DNA from: Nocardia sp.
GTDB lineage: Bacteria > Actinomycetota > Actinomycetes > Mycobacteriales > Mycobacteriaceae
NCBI RefSeq assembly: GCF_025465275.1
Contig: NZ_JAODNK010000193.1
Coordinates: forward strand, 1-64,000
Length of the DNA stretch: 64,000 bases
Direction: 5' to 3'
Within the stretch, counting starts at the first letter, position 1; each line of letters begins with the position of its first letter. Positions 52,340 to 60,054 of the stretch are shown here, in pieces. The notes under the pieces are model-generated. The model ran no database searches and was not told where the DNA came from. It saw only the letters and a program-made list of their open reading frames with translations. A program made the position numbers and the translations under genes.

Positions 52340-52529
52340 AGGTATGCACTGACCCAGCAGTTCGAGCATGAGGACAGTATGGCATCGGCCAGTGACACTG
52401 GGCCAGTGGCTCGGCCTCGAACGATGAATGCACGATAATGCCGCTTCCAGCGCTGTTTCGACTGGCCGCACGACGTTGACTGGCAGTGTCGTTATCCAGC
52501 AATCGCCGACGTGAGTGTCTGATCTGATC

Positions 52530-52777
52530 TCACTCGGTGTACGGGCCAGGTGTGCCCGGCAGGTGGTGGCCGAGCTCGTCGGCGCGTACGACGAGCAGTT
52601 CCATGCAGTCATGAAGGTGCGGGAGGGTTCCCCGAGGTGCTCACGCACCAAGGCGACGGCCTGAATGGCACGGCCAGATGTAAGCAGAGCGTCGAACCGA
52701 TCTTGGGTCTCCGGCGACATCCGATTCCACAGTTCGCGAGCCGCATGTTCTCTGAGCATCTGGGCACACCACCACAT
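52530..52777 (-). pseudogene. Frameshifted small protein gene
   Basis: From about 52777 (ATG 52759 is a likely start) the frame reads ARELWNRMSPETQDRFDALLTSG and IQAVALVREHLG, then continues as poor sequence. In the +1 frame from the GGGG run near 52640 it continues as LHDCMELLVVRADELGHHLPG and stops at 52530. The two halves join into one credible soluble protein of about 80 residues, of a helical type common in Streptomyces. One extra base in the G run would restore it, so either a real frameshift or a homopolymer error. Confidence 0.6.
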
Positions 52778-52831
52778 GCTCGGCCGGATGGCGAATCAAT
52801 TTCCGGGCGAAGTGCGGGCTGCAATCATCCG

Positions 52832-52851
52832 CTCATGCCGCGACCCGCGCG
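52832..52851. repeat. 20-bp direct repeat, copy 2
   Basis: Identical to 51960-51979, 872 bp away, in the gap upstream of the frameshifted gene. Confidence 0.6.
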
Positions 52852-52967
52852 GTTCGAAGCGGCCACGCACCACGCCCGAAGATCACCGGCCGGGCCATCC
52901 GGGGCTTGCCGAACGTAGCCGACGAGCGGTCTCCTCGCTGTTGCACCGAGAGTCCGAGACGGGCTGG

Positions 52968-53396
52968 CTAGGAGACCATTTCGATGTTGCGGGAGCGCAA
53001 CACGTCCTTGAGATGAGGCGCAAGCCAATCCGCACTCACTACACGTTTCAGATTCGGCAGGAGGTCGAGGTCATCGAGACTGGTGACGTCGAACTGCTCA
53101 GTCTCACCGTCCTAGTGCGGACAACATTCGAAGTACACCCGGCAGCCACCGTCAAAGTTCAACTCCTCGATGCCGCCGAGGAGGTCGCCGGGCAAGTCCA
53201 ACCTCTCGAAGTACGCTCGGGCTTCCGGCACGATTTGGTCTGGGTAGTTGTCGATCGAATAGGCCCAGAGGTCGCCGGTGACGCCACGTGCCTCCAGCGC
53301 GCGCTCAAGAGACCATGGCGGAAGCCTTGGATGGAATCCGTACATCAGTACGTCGATGACGGACAGTTTGAGATTGAAGTCCACGAACGTAGTCAC
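52968..53396 (-). pseudogene. DUF6892-like gene interrupted by an in-frame TAG
   Basis: From GTG 53396 the frame reads VTTFVDFNLKLSVIDVLMYG, YFERLDLPGDLLGGIEEL, NFDGGCRVYFECCPH, then TAG at 53112-53114, and continues in the same frame for 47 codons (DGETEQFDVTSLDDLDLLPNL, ending RNIEMVS) to a second TAG at 52968. DUF6892 proteins have FDGGNEIY...PFWDGEDDxFDI in this region, so the first TAG stands where Trp (TGG) is expected: a single-base nonsense change. The truncated 94-residue product could still be made. Family call by pattern only. Confidence 0.65.
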
Positions 53397-53514
53397 ACGC
53401 CCAAAGTAGCTCGGGGCTACGACGTGGACTGCTCGTCGAGATGGGCCGTGGGCATCTCGCGGCGCGGCAACGCCCTGCGGTGCCGAATACCGTTCCGTAG
53501 GAGATGCTTTCACT

Positions 53515-54060
53515 ATGACCGACATTCCGCGGCGCTGGGATCCGATGAGTTCGGTTCCATCGGACCTCTTCATCCCCGACGACGGTACAAAGTGGGCGGA
53601 GAAGCATTGGCTCAATGTGCCCGGTCCCGTCTACACCGGCCAGACCGATACCTGTTGGACCGGAAGGTATTGCGCACCTCGGCACGTCCTCTACGGTGGC
53701 GAGTTCTACAACGAGTTCGTTTATCGGCAGCCGAAGTCACCCGCTGAGGTCGAAGCCTTACTCGCTGCAGCGAACGAGGACCCGTTTGATGGCTACGCCT
53801 TCGATGGCGACTCGCGGTGGACGCCAATTGCTGTTCACGCGTGGTGGCTTGATCGCAGGAGAGTCGAGCAGCATGTCGCCGATTTACTTGCCGAGTGGAC
53901 CGCAGAAGAAGTCCATCCGCAGGAAGCCGAGGCGGCCGAAGGTGCACGCGACTTTCTGGCGTACTTGGCCGGCGACCTCGAGACAGACCTGCGGGCATAC
54001 CTGTTCCGATTGGAAAGTGGTCGGTACCCGGACAAGGGCGATCGGCTTCCAAACCTGTAG
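53515..54060 (+). CDS. Hypothetical protein, 181 residues
   Basis: ATG 53515, divergent from the interrupted gene. Soluble and acidic, Trp-rich (KHWLNVPGPVYTGQTDTCWTGR, APRHVLYGGEFYNEFVYRQP, DGYAFDGDSRWTPIAVHAWWLDR). Similar proteins in Streptomyces are often labelled ferredoxin-like without support; there are only two Cys here, so an iron-sulfur role is unlikely. C-terminal half helical. No function is proposed. Confidence 0.75.
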   Translation: MTDIPRRWDPMSSVPSDLFIPDDGTKWAEKHWLNVPGPVYTGQTDTCWTGRYCAPRHVLYGGEFYNEFVYRQPKSPAEVEALLAAANEDPFDGYAFDGDSRWTPIAVHAWWLDRRRVEQHVADLLAEWTAEEVHPQEAEAAEGARDFLAYLAGDLETDLRAYLFRLESGRYPDKGDRLPNL

Positions 54061-54241
54061 CCGGAAGGTCACGCACGACCGTCTTCACATGCCGCGGACC
54101 GCGTTGACCGCGCGAGGGGCTGGACTTAGCGCGCCAGATCATCTGGTGGCGAATTTTATGAAACGGGTGTCTTCCATAAGTTTGCTGGGTTAGGTTCACG
54201 GCTACGCCGGCCAGTCGGCGATGAGATAGTCGGAGGACACC

Positions 54242-54337
54242 GTGGAATTTCTTGGCTCTGTCGCTGGGCTCGCGCAGATGATTATCGGCACCATTCTGGC
54301 CAATACCGGATCGGGTGGGTCCGGCTCCGGGTGGTGA
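54242..54337 (+). CDS. 31-residue hydrophobic peptide
   Basis: GTG 54242 stands seven bases after CGGAGGA, one of the best ribosome sites in the region, and the frame closes with TGA at 54337. The peptide starts MEFLGSVAGLAQ, has a hydrophobic centre (MIIGTILANTG) and ends in a Gly-Ser-Trp tail (SGGSGSGW). It could form a short amphipathic or membrane helix. Corynebacterial porin peptides (PorA/PorH) are similarly short and start MENVYEFLG, but homology is not claimed. A chance frame is the alternative. Confidence 0.5.
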   Translation: MEFLGSVAGLAQMIIGTILANTGSGGSGSGW

Positions 54338-54429
54338 GCGCGGCGGGTCGACTCGGTGGGCTAGGTCGAGACTTGTTGTGGCGCTGAATATTCGCTGTTG
54401 TGGCGGGCGGCTTCCGTTGGCGCACGCGT

Positions 54430-55362
54430 TCAGTGATGGTCGGCGAAGTTGCGGATGAGTGTGCCGGTGGGGTCGGGCTCCTCGATCATGGGTGTGTGAC
54501 CGCAGTCGAGGGTCTCGATCTGGACCTGCGGGACTCGGCGGTAGTCGTCGAAGGACGATGGTTGCCATCGGCGGTCTTCGGAGCCGAAGAGCACCATGGT
54601 CGGCAGGGCGACATCGGTGAGCCGGTCCGGTTCGGTTCGGTCCCGCAGGTACGTATCCGATGCGTCGGAGGTCGCGGTGAGGCTGCGGTAGGTCATGCCT
54701 CGGACGTCGGCGACGATCTGGTCGGGAATGTGCACGTCGCGGGTGAACGCGGTGCTCAACGCAGCCCGGATGGCGGCGTCAGGGAGTAACGGCCACAAGG
54801 GTTGCCCTATCGCCGGGATGGACAGCAGGGTGCCGGCGGGACCGTTGTCGGTGAATGCGTCCAGCCGGGAGCCGGTGTCGATCAGCGCGATTGCCGTCAC
54901 CAGGTCATGGCGTTGTTCGGCCAGCGATGTGGCGACGTAGCCGCCGGTGGAATGACCGACGACGATCGCGTCGCGCACGCCGAGTTGATCGAGGACGGCC
55001 CCGACTCGGCGTGCCTGCTCGGCCATGCTGTAACCGTTGTCCGGTTTGGCCGATCTGCCGTGCCCGAGCAGGTCGATCCGCACCACGTATTGATTTCGTA
55101 ATGCGGGCATCACCGGGTCCCACCATGCGGTCGATCCGGCCAGCCCGTGCAACAGCACCACCGCACGGGCATTGGGTGCGCCGCTGGAGACGACATGGAT
55201 GTCTCCGTCCGCCAGGTGCACCATTTGCTCCTGGGAATCGTCCGCCCGGGCGGTCGCGACCGTCGCCGTGTTGCCCACTATCAGTGCGGCCAACACGGCG
55301 GCGGTCATCAGGCCGATGCGTCGCCGTGGGTAAGGCTTTGCGGCGGTGGTGGTTTCATCCAT
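54430..55362 (-). CDS. Secreted alpha/beta-hydrolase
   Basis: 310 residues. The signal peptide at about 1-41 (IGLMTAAVLAALIVGNTATVATARA) has an upstream basic stretch. The hydrolase core has VVLLHGLAGSTAWWDPV, the nucleophile in VVGHSTGGYV, the acid in LFGSEDRRW, and His in DCGHTPMIEEP. Probably an esterase or lipase in the wall or medium. The AraC gene is divergent across the 114-bp gap and may regulate it. Confidence 0.86.
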   Translation of the reverse strand: MDETTTAAKPYPRRRIGLMTAAVLAALIVGNTATVATARADDSQEQMVHLADGDIHVVSSGAPNARAVVLLHGLAGSTAWWDPVMPALRNQYVVRIDLLGHGRSAKPDNGYSMAEQARRVGAVLDQLGVRDAIVVGHSTGGYVATSLAEQRHDLVTAIALIDTGSRLDAFTDNGPAGTLLSIPAIGQPLWPLLPDAAIRAALSTAFTRDVHIPDQIVADVRGMTYRSLTATSDASDTYLRDRTEPDRLTDVALPTMVLFGSEDRRWQPSSFDDYRRVPQVQIETLDCGHTPMIEEPDPTGTLIRNFADHH

Positions 55363-55464
55363 GGGGTCCTCCTGAGGTGGATCGGTGCTGCCACCACACT
55401 TGTGGACGACAACCGGATGTGTATTGAAGAAATGTCCACCTCTGCGGATTGGGTGAACCGCTCA

Positions 55465-55470
55465 TACAAT
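55465..55470 (+). promoter_or_regulatory. -10 element of a leaderless AraC promoter
   Basis: TACAAT ends six bases before ATG 55477, the same layout as TATAGT before the TetR at 14173. It supports a leaderless start at MAWEIARP over the ATG at 55432. Confidence 0.5.
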
Positions 55471-55476
55471 CGGCGT

Positions 55477-56295
55477 ATGGCCTGGGAGATCGCGCGACCG
55501 TCGCGGACACCCGCATTGCGCGGTGTCGATATGGCCGGGTTCCGGATTCACGGCGAGGGCCTGGCGCAGCTACGTGCCATTCCTCATCCGGCCGTCACGG
55601 TGGTCGTCGAATTCGGTGACCGTTGCTTCGACGTGCGCGATTCGACGGGCCGAATCCACTCGGGCAGCCTGGCTCTCGGTCTCGGCGGCAGCGCGGCCCC
55701 GGTGCGCGTCGAAGCCATCGAGTGCGTGCAGGTGCGCCTGTCGCCGGTTGTCGCCCAGGCCATCCTGGGGTGCCCGCTTGCCGAGTTGAGCGGGAGAATC
55801 GTTGGGCTCGAGGATCTTTGGGGTCGCGACGCAACACGCCTTCGTGAGCGCCTGCACGAGAGCCCAAGTTGGGACGAACGATTCGCGCTGGTCGACGCGA
55901 CGCTGTCGGCGCGGTTACGGAACGACCGCCGGACCGATCCGGAGGTTGACTGGGCGTGGCGCCAGATCATCCTCAGCCGCGGCCGGTTCCGCGTCGAGCA
56001 CCTTGCTACGCGAGTCGGGTGGAGCCGCCAGCGCCTGTGGTCACGCTTCGGCACCCAGATCGGACTGACACCCAAGCGCGCCGCCATGCTGGTTCGTTTC
56101 GACCACGCCGTGCACCGGCTGGTCCTGGGACATCCACCGGCGCAAGTGGCGGCCGACAGCGGTTACGCCGACCAGTCCCATCTCTACCGCGACGTCCGCG
56201 AATTCACCGGCACGCCACTCACATCCGCGACCAGCGAACCATGGCTCGCAGTGGACGACAGGGCCTGGCCGACGAGCACTGTCGGCCAGGCCTAG
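55477..56295 (+). CDS. AraC-family transcriptional regulator
   Basis: 272 residues. The N-terminal ligand domain (FRIHGEGLAQLRAIPHPAVTVVVEFGD) precedes the two helix-turn-helix motifs of AraC: FRVEHLATRVGWSRQRLWSRFGTQIGLTPKRA and VAADSGYADQSHLYRDVREFTGTPL. It overlaps the end of the convergent lipase gene by 4 bp and is divergent from the secreted hydrolase. It may control both lipolytic genes in response to a fatty signal; this is inferred from layout. Confidence 0.87.
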   Translation: MAWEIARPSRTPALRGVDMAGFRIHGEGLAQLRAIPHPAVTVVVEFGDRCFDVRDSTGRIHSGSLALGLGGSAAPVRVEAIECVQVRLSPVVAQAILGCPLAELSGRIVGLEDLWGRDATRLRERLHESPSWDERFALVDATLSARLRNDRRTDPEVDWAWRQIILSRGRFRVEHLATRVGWSRQRLWSRFGTQIGLTPKRAAMLVRFDHAVHRLVLGHPPAQVAADSGYADQSHLYRDVREFTGTPLTSATSEPWLAVDDRAWPTSTVGQA

Positions 56296-57695
56296 GAACC
56301 CGGGCGCGGGGCGGGGCATTCGTTCGGGGCCGCGACGCCGCGCAGTCGCTGATCCAGCCAGTCGATGGCGCCCGGGAAACCGACCATCAGCGTGATGGTG
56401 TGCTCGCCCGGGATGGCGCGATAGACGGCGGGGACGCCTCGGGAGCACTGGTCGGCGAGCAGGTTGAGCGACTCGCTTTCGGGCACCCAGATGTCGAGCA
56501 TGCCGTGGTAGATGTATAGCGGCGCAGCGGATTTCCGGTTGCGGAAGTCGGAGTTGTCGAACATGGTTCCGGCGACCGCGGTGTCGAGCGGGTGCGCATT
56601 GTTCGTGACCACCTCGATCGGAACGCCGGTGATGCCGAGAATGCCGTTGCTGTCGCCACAGGTGTCCTTGACAGGGGAGGTGGCCAGCCATTCGCCCAGA
56701 TTGTTCAATTGGGTCAGCAATTCGGGATGTTCGCGGGCGAAGGCCAGCGCGACCACCGCCAAGATCCCGGACGCGAGGCCGCCGTTGAAGTGGTGCGCGA
56801 CTTCGCGATAGTCGGTGACCAGCCCGCCCAGCGCGACGCCGGCCAAGACCCCGGACAACTCCGGTGCGTAATCCCCCAGCAGCATGTCGGCCGCATACGC
56901 CGCGATCGCGCCGCCGGAGTAGCCGCCGATGGCAAACTTGCTCTGCCCCAGCGTATTCGGCTCCACCGCGCGAACGGACCGCATGGCGTCCAGCACCACG
57001 TGCCCCGCTACCCGGGGTTCCGCGTAGGCCATCCACGGTCCCTCGTGATCGGGAATGAGCACCCCGTAACCCCGTGACAGCGCCAGGAAGGTGGCGGGCG
57101 GAAACAGATCGCCGACGCTGAACTTGCTGTTCACTCCGTGCGCCATCGCATAACTGGGCGTGCACCGCAGTCCGAGCGAATTGATCGGTATCGCGTTCAC
57201 CAGCACCGGGCGGTCGCCGGGGCCGGTCCAGCTCGCGGCGGGAATGACAAGCGTGGCGGTGCCGAACGACGCCCCGCCCGAGGCCCCCGTGGTCCGGAAC
57301 TTCAACAACAGCGCCCGGGCGATCGGCACCCCGGCCAATGTTGCTGCCGTCGCTGTGACATCCCGAACCTCGATCGGATCACCGGGCTTCAGGGCATCCA
57401 ACCCGCTCGGCCAGTCGTCGAACAGCGGATCGCCACTGGCCGGCGAGAGCGTGGCATGCCACAGCGCGGCCATCTCGGGCGACAACTCGGCAGTCGGTGG
57501 CGACGGAGCCAGCGCCAGGACGGGCTTCGGCACCGTGCTGTCGACCCAGCTCTGCCATTCGTTCGCATCGGTCGGCGCCGCGGCCCCTGGCCCCGAATCG
57601 GCATATCCCGCCGGGGCGTAGAGCAGCATCGCGGTCACCGCCGATATAGCGGCGACAAGTATTCGGAGGCGATGCAACCAACCACTGAAAGACAC
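56292..57695 (-). CDS. Secretory lipase, LIP family
   Basis: A 467-residue exported lipase. Signal peptide at about 1-32 (ILVAAISAVTAMLLYAPAGYA). The PF03583-type core shows PINSLGLRCTPSYAM, the nucleophile in GGYSGGAIAAYAADML, the acid in YHGMLDIWVPES, and His in PGEHTITLM. Cys pairs suggest disulfides. Relatives in nocardiae hydrolyse triglycerides or long esters outside the cell. The 3' end overlaps the AraC gene. Confidence 0.88.
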   Translation of the reverse strand: MSFSGWLHRLRILVAAISAVTAMLLYAPAGYADSGPGAAAPTDANEWQSWVDSTVPKPVLALAPSPPTAELSPEMAALWHATLSPASGDPLFDDWPSGLDALKPGDPIEVRDVTATAATLAGVPIARALLLKFRTTGASGGASFGTATLVIPAASWTGPGDRPVLVNAIPINSLGLRCTPSYAMAHGVNSKFSVGDLFPPATFLALSRGYGVLIPDHEGPWMAYAEPRVAGHVVLDAMRSVRAVEPNTLGQSKFAIGGYSGGAIAAYAADMLLGDYAPELSGVLAGVALGGLVTDYREVAHHFNGGLASGILAVVALAFAREHPELLTQLNNLGEWLATSPVKDTCGDSNGILGITGVPIEVVTNNAHPLDTAVAGTMFDNSDFRNRKSAAPLYIYHGMLDIWVPESESLNLLADQCSRGVPAVYRAIPGEHTITLMVGFPGAIDWLDQRLRGVAAPNECPAPRPGS

Positions 57696-58168
57696 TGTGC
57701 CCCTTACTGAATCAAGTCCACCCGACGCGCCCCCAGCCTACGATCGACTGCCCCCACCAGCGGCTTTCCCGTATATCTCACAAACATCCCGCGCTCCGAC
57801 CATCCTTCACCACAACCCGTTCGTGTCGCGCGCGCCGCACCGTGGCAGTGATACCGAAACACGTCCGTCCTTCCGGTCGCGGTGAGGTGCCCTCCGCGAC
57901 GGCGACCTCGACCCGGTAGATCACGTCGTCGCCGAGGAGGAACGATCCGACGGTTCACGAATCCGGCGGATATCTCGGCGGACGAGCCGACCGCTGCACC
58001 AGTCACCGCACAGGGCGTGTGGTCGGTATGACCTAAATGTTTCCCCGGGTCCGGCATGTCCGATATTACCGCAGAAGTGTTCTGCACCAGTCGATTCGGG
58101 GTTGCGGCGGAACTTGTCGGTGCCCTCACCTACCTTGGGCACATCATGATCGATCGGGAGGGACAACG
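57696..58168. other. Intergenic region between lipase and MoxR/VWA operon
   Basis: No gene is supported in these 473 bp; the leftward frame at 57704-58129 lacks coding character and any ribosome site. It holds both divergent promoters. GGGAGGGAC before ATG 58169 is a strong ribosome site. Confidence 0.5.
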
Positions 58169-58678
58169 ATGGCCTCGAGTCCGAGTGCCACGCCGGATCA
58201 ACCGGCTTGGGAAAGCGCTTCTGTCGTGCGGGTTCTGCCCGCTGTCGCACCACGCAAACTGAACAAGGTGCCGTTCGTGGAGTTGGCCGATGGACGCTTG
58301 CAGGGGGTGGTGTCGAGTGGCTCCGATATTTCGCGCGTGTACGTGGCGTCGGTGACCGCGGGGACGCATGGGCTGAGCTGCAGCACCAATAACAATCGGC
58401 CTTGTGGCGGGTTGAACCAGGGGTGGGGTTGCAAGCATCTGGATGCGCTGATCGATGAAGCGGTGCTGCAGTACGGGCAGGACCGGGTGGCACGGTTTCT
58501 ACGGGTCGAGGTACCCGAGGGATCTCGAATTTCACACTGCCTCAAGGGCACTCGCGATCCGGCTCCGGCCGCTGCGGTGTTCAGCCGGTTCCTGCGGCAT
58601 CTGACCTACCTGGAATTGCCCGGTAGCACGACGCCGATTCCGGAACTGCACTGGTTCCCGGCGGGGGTGAGTCGCTGA
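58169..58678 (+). CDS. SWIM-like zinc-binding protein, first gene of the MoxR/VWA operon
   Basis: 169 residues from ATG 58169. The centre reads YVASVTAGTHGLSCSTNNNRPCGGLNQGWGCKHLDALIDEA, a C-x7-C-x8-C-x-H cluster close to, but not exactly, the CxC...CxH of SWIM zinc fingers. SWIM proteins commonly precede VWA and MoxR genes in actinobacterial operons. It shares one base with the next gene (TGATG). Role probably recognition or adaptor; not known. Confidence 0.7.
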   Translation: MASSPSATPDQPAWESASVVRVLPAVAPRKLNKVPFVELADGRLQGVVSSGSDISRVYVASVTAGTHGLSCSTNNNRPCGGLNQGWGCKHLDALIDEAVLQYGQDRVARFLRVEVPEGSRISHCLKGTRDPAPAAAVFSRFLRHLTYLELPGSTTPIPELHWFPAGVSR

Positions 58679-60054
58679 TGCAGGCTGTACAGCTGGCCGC
58701 GCTGGCGGATGCGCCGGCCGGAGTCGTGGCGGCCCTGGACGCGGTGAGCGGGTTCGATGCCGCGCTGGTCAATGGATTCGCCCGGGTTTCCGAACCGCAG
58801 GGCGCGGCACTGGCCGCGCTGGCCGGAGCCGTGGCGGGATCGCCACTCACCGAGGCGGTGTCAGCGGCGGTGTCGAAGGTGAGCACAGGAGCGATCGGCA
58901 CGGAGGAACTGACGGCGCTGGCCGCCGCCCGTGCCGCCCTGCTGGGCTCGGTGCACGATGCGCTGGTCGATCAGGCCGATACGGCGTTGGGCCGCAAGAG
59001 ATCCGAGTGGACGGCCACGTCGGATGCCGCCGCCCCGAGCCCGCTCGCAGCGGGTTCCCGGGCCTGGCTGGGCGAACTGGCCATCGCCGGATGGCGCGGC
59101 GTGGACCACGATCTGGTGGCGGCTGCGGATCGCACAGTGGAGTCGCTGCTGGCCGAGCCCGCGCTGCGACGGCTAGCGATACTGCTGGATGGATTCACCG
59201 CTGAGCTGGGCGGTTCCGCCCCGATCGCCACCATGGACCGGGTACCCGCACGCCGCTGGGCCGATCTGTGGACGCGTGCCCTGCTACTGTCGTGGCGCGG
59301 CACGGAATCTACTGCGAGCGAGTCGATTTCGGGTCGCCTGCTGCCGCTGGGCGTGGATGTACATGAGCACGGCACCGCCGTGCAGGTACAAGTGCACGGC
59401 GTGCTGGAAGTCGCGGGCGCACCGGCTCGCCAGGTGCGGGTGTCGGTGGCGGCGGCCAAGGTGGACACCATTGTGGGATCGGCGATTTGGCAGCTGCTGG
59501 GCGCGCATCGGCAGTTGCTCACCGCGCTGGCCGAGCACCGCACGCTGGAGCTCACCGAGATGCCGCTGACGGCAACCGGTGACCTGCTGTGGGATGACGA
59601 TCGGGCGAAGGCTGGGGAGGCCGCCGATCCGTTCGCCACCGCCACCGTGCAATTGCCGCAGGCGCAGGCCGTGGCCGCCGCGCCGCTGGATCGCGATCCG
59701 GTGCACATCGCCGTACCGGTTTTGCTCGAGGGGTACCGGTTCCGCGACGGTGTACTGGAATTGGGTGAGCAGCGGATTCGGGTGGAGTTGGACGCGCTGC
59801 CGTCGGCCGGTCCGCTCACTCCGGCCGGGGTGAGCGGTTCCAGCACCATGATCGGACTGCTGCGCTGGGATGCGAGTGGCTGGTCGGTGCGACCACTCGC
59901 CGTGCAGCGCAAGGTCAAAACCGTGCTCACCGCCTTCCACAACGGCGATTGGGCACTCGGCCCGACCGATCCGAAAGTCGCCAAGGCGCAGGCCAAATCG
60001 GGCGATGCCGTGGCGGTGTTGCGCGAGCGCGCGGGACGGTTGCTGCGCAAATGA
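58678..60054 (+). CDS. Hypothetical protein of the MoxR/VWA operon
   Basis: 458 residues, very Ala- and Val-rich and soluble. About 1-200 are helical (ALAALAGAVAGSPLTEAVSAAVSKV, RTVESLLAEPALRRLAILLDGFTAELGG). About 230-420 are beta-rich (RLLPLGVDVHEHGTAVQVQVHGVLEVAGAPARQVRVSVAAAKV). No known catalytic motif. Homologues seem to occur only beside SWIM, VWA and MoxR genes, which suggests a dedicated subunit, but this is from memory of such operons. Overlaps the VWA gene by ATGA. Confidence 0.75.
   Translation: MQAVQLAALADAPAGVVAALDAVSGFDAALVNGFARVSEPQGAALAALAGAVAGSPLTEAVSAAVSKVSTGAIGTEELTALAAARAALLGSVHDALVDQADTALGRKRSEWTATSDAAAPSPLAAGSRAWLGELAIAGWRGVDHDLVAAADRTVESLLAEPALRRLAILLDGFTAELGGSAPIATMDRVPARRWADLWTRALLLSWRGTESTASESISGRLLPLGVDVHEHGTAVQVQVHGVLEVAGAPARQVRVSVAAAKVDTIVGSAIWQLLGAHRQLLTALAEHRTLELTEMPLTATGDLLWDDDRAKAGEAADPFATATVQLPQAQAVAAAPLDRDPVHIAVPVLLEGYRFRDGVLELGEQRIRVELDALPSAGPLTPAGVSGSSTMIGLLRWDASGWSVRPLAVQRKVKTVLTAFHNGDWALGPTDPKVAKAQAKSGDAVAVLRERAGRLLRK

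Noticed and set aside
52665..53747. Rightward 360-codon frame across the disrupted genes
   Set aside because: It is antisense to the amber-interrupted gene and overlaps the 53515 gene in another frame; composition is shadow-like.
57704..58129. Leftward 141-codon frame in the gap before the MoxR/VWA operon
   Set aside because: No ribosome site, low-complexity sequence and no recognisable domain.
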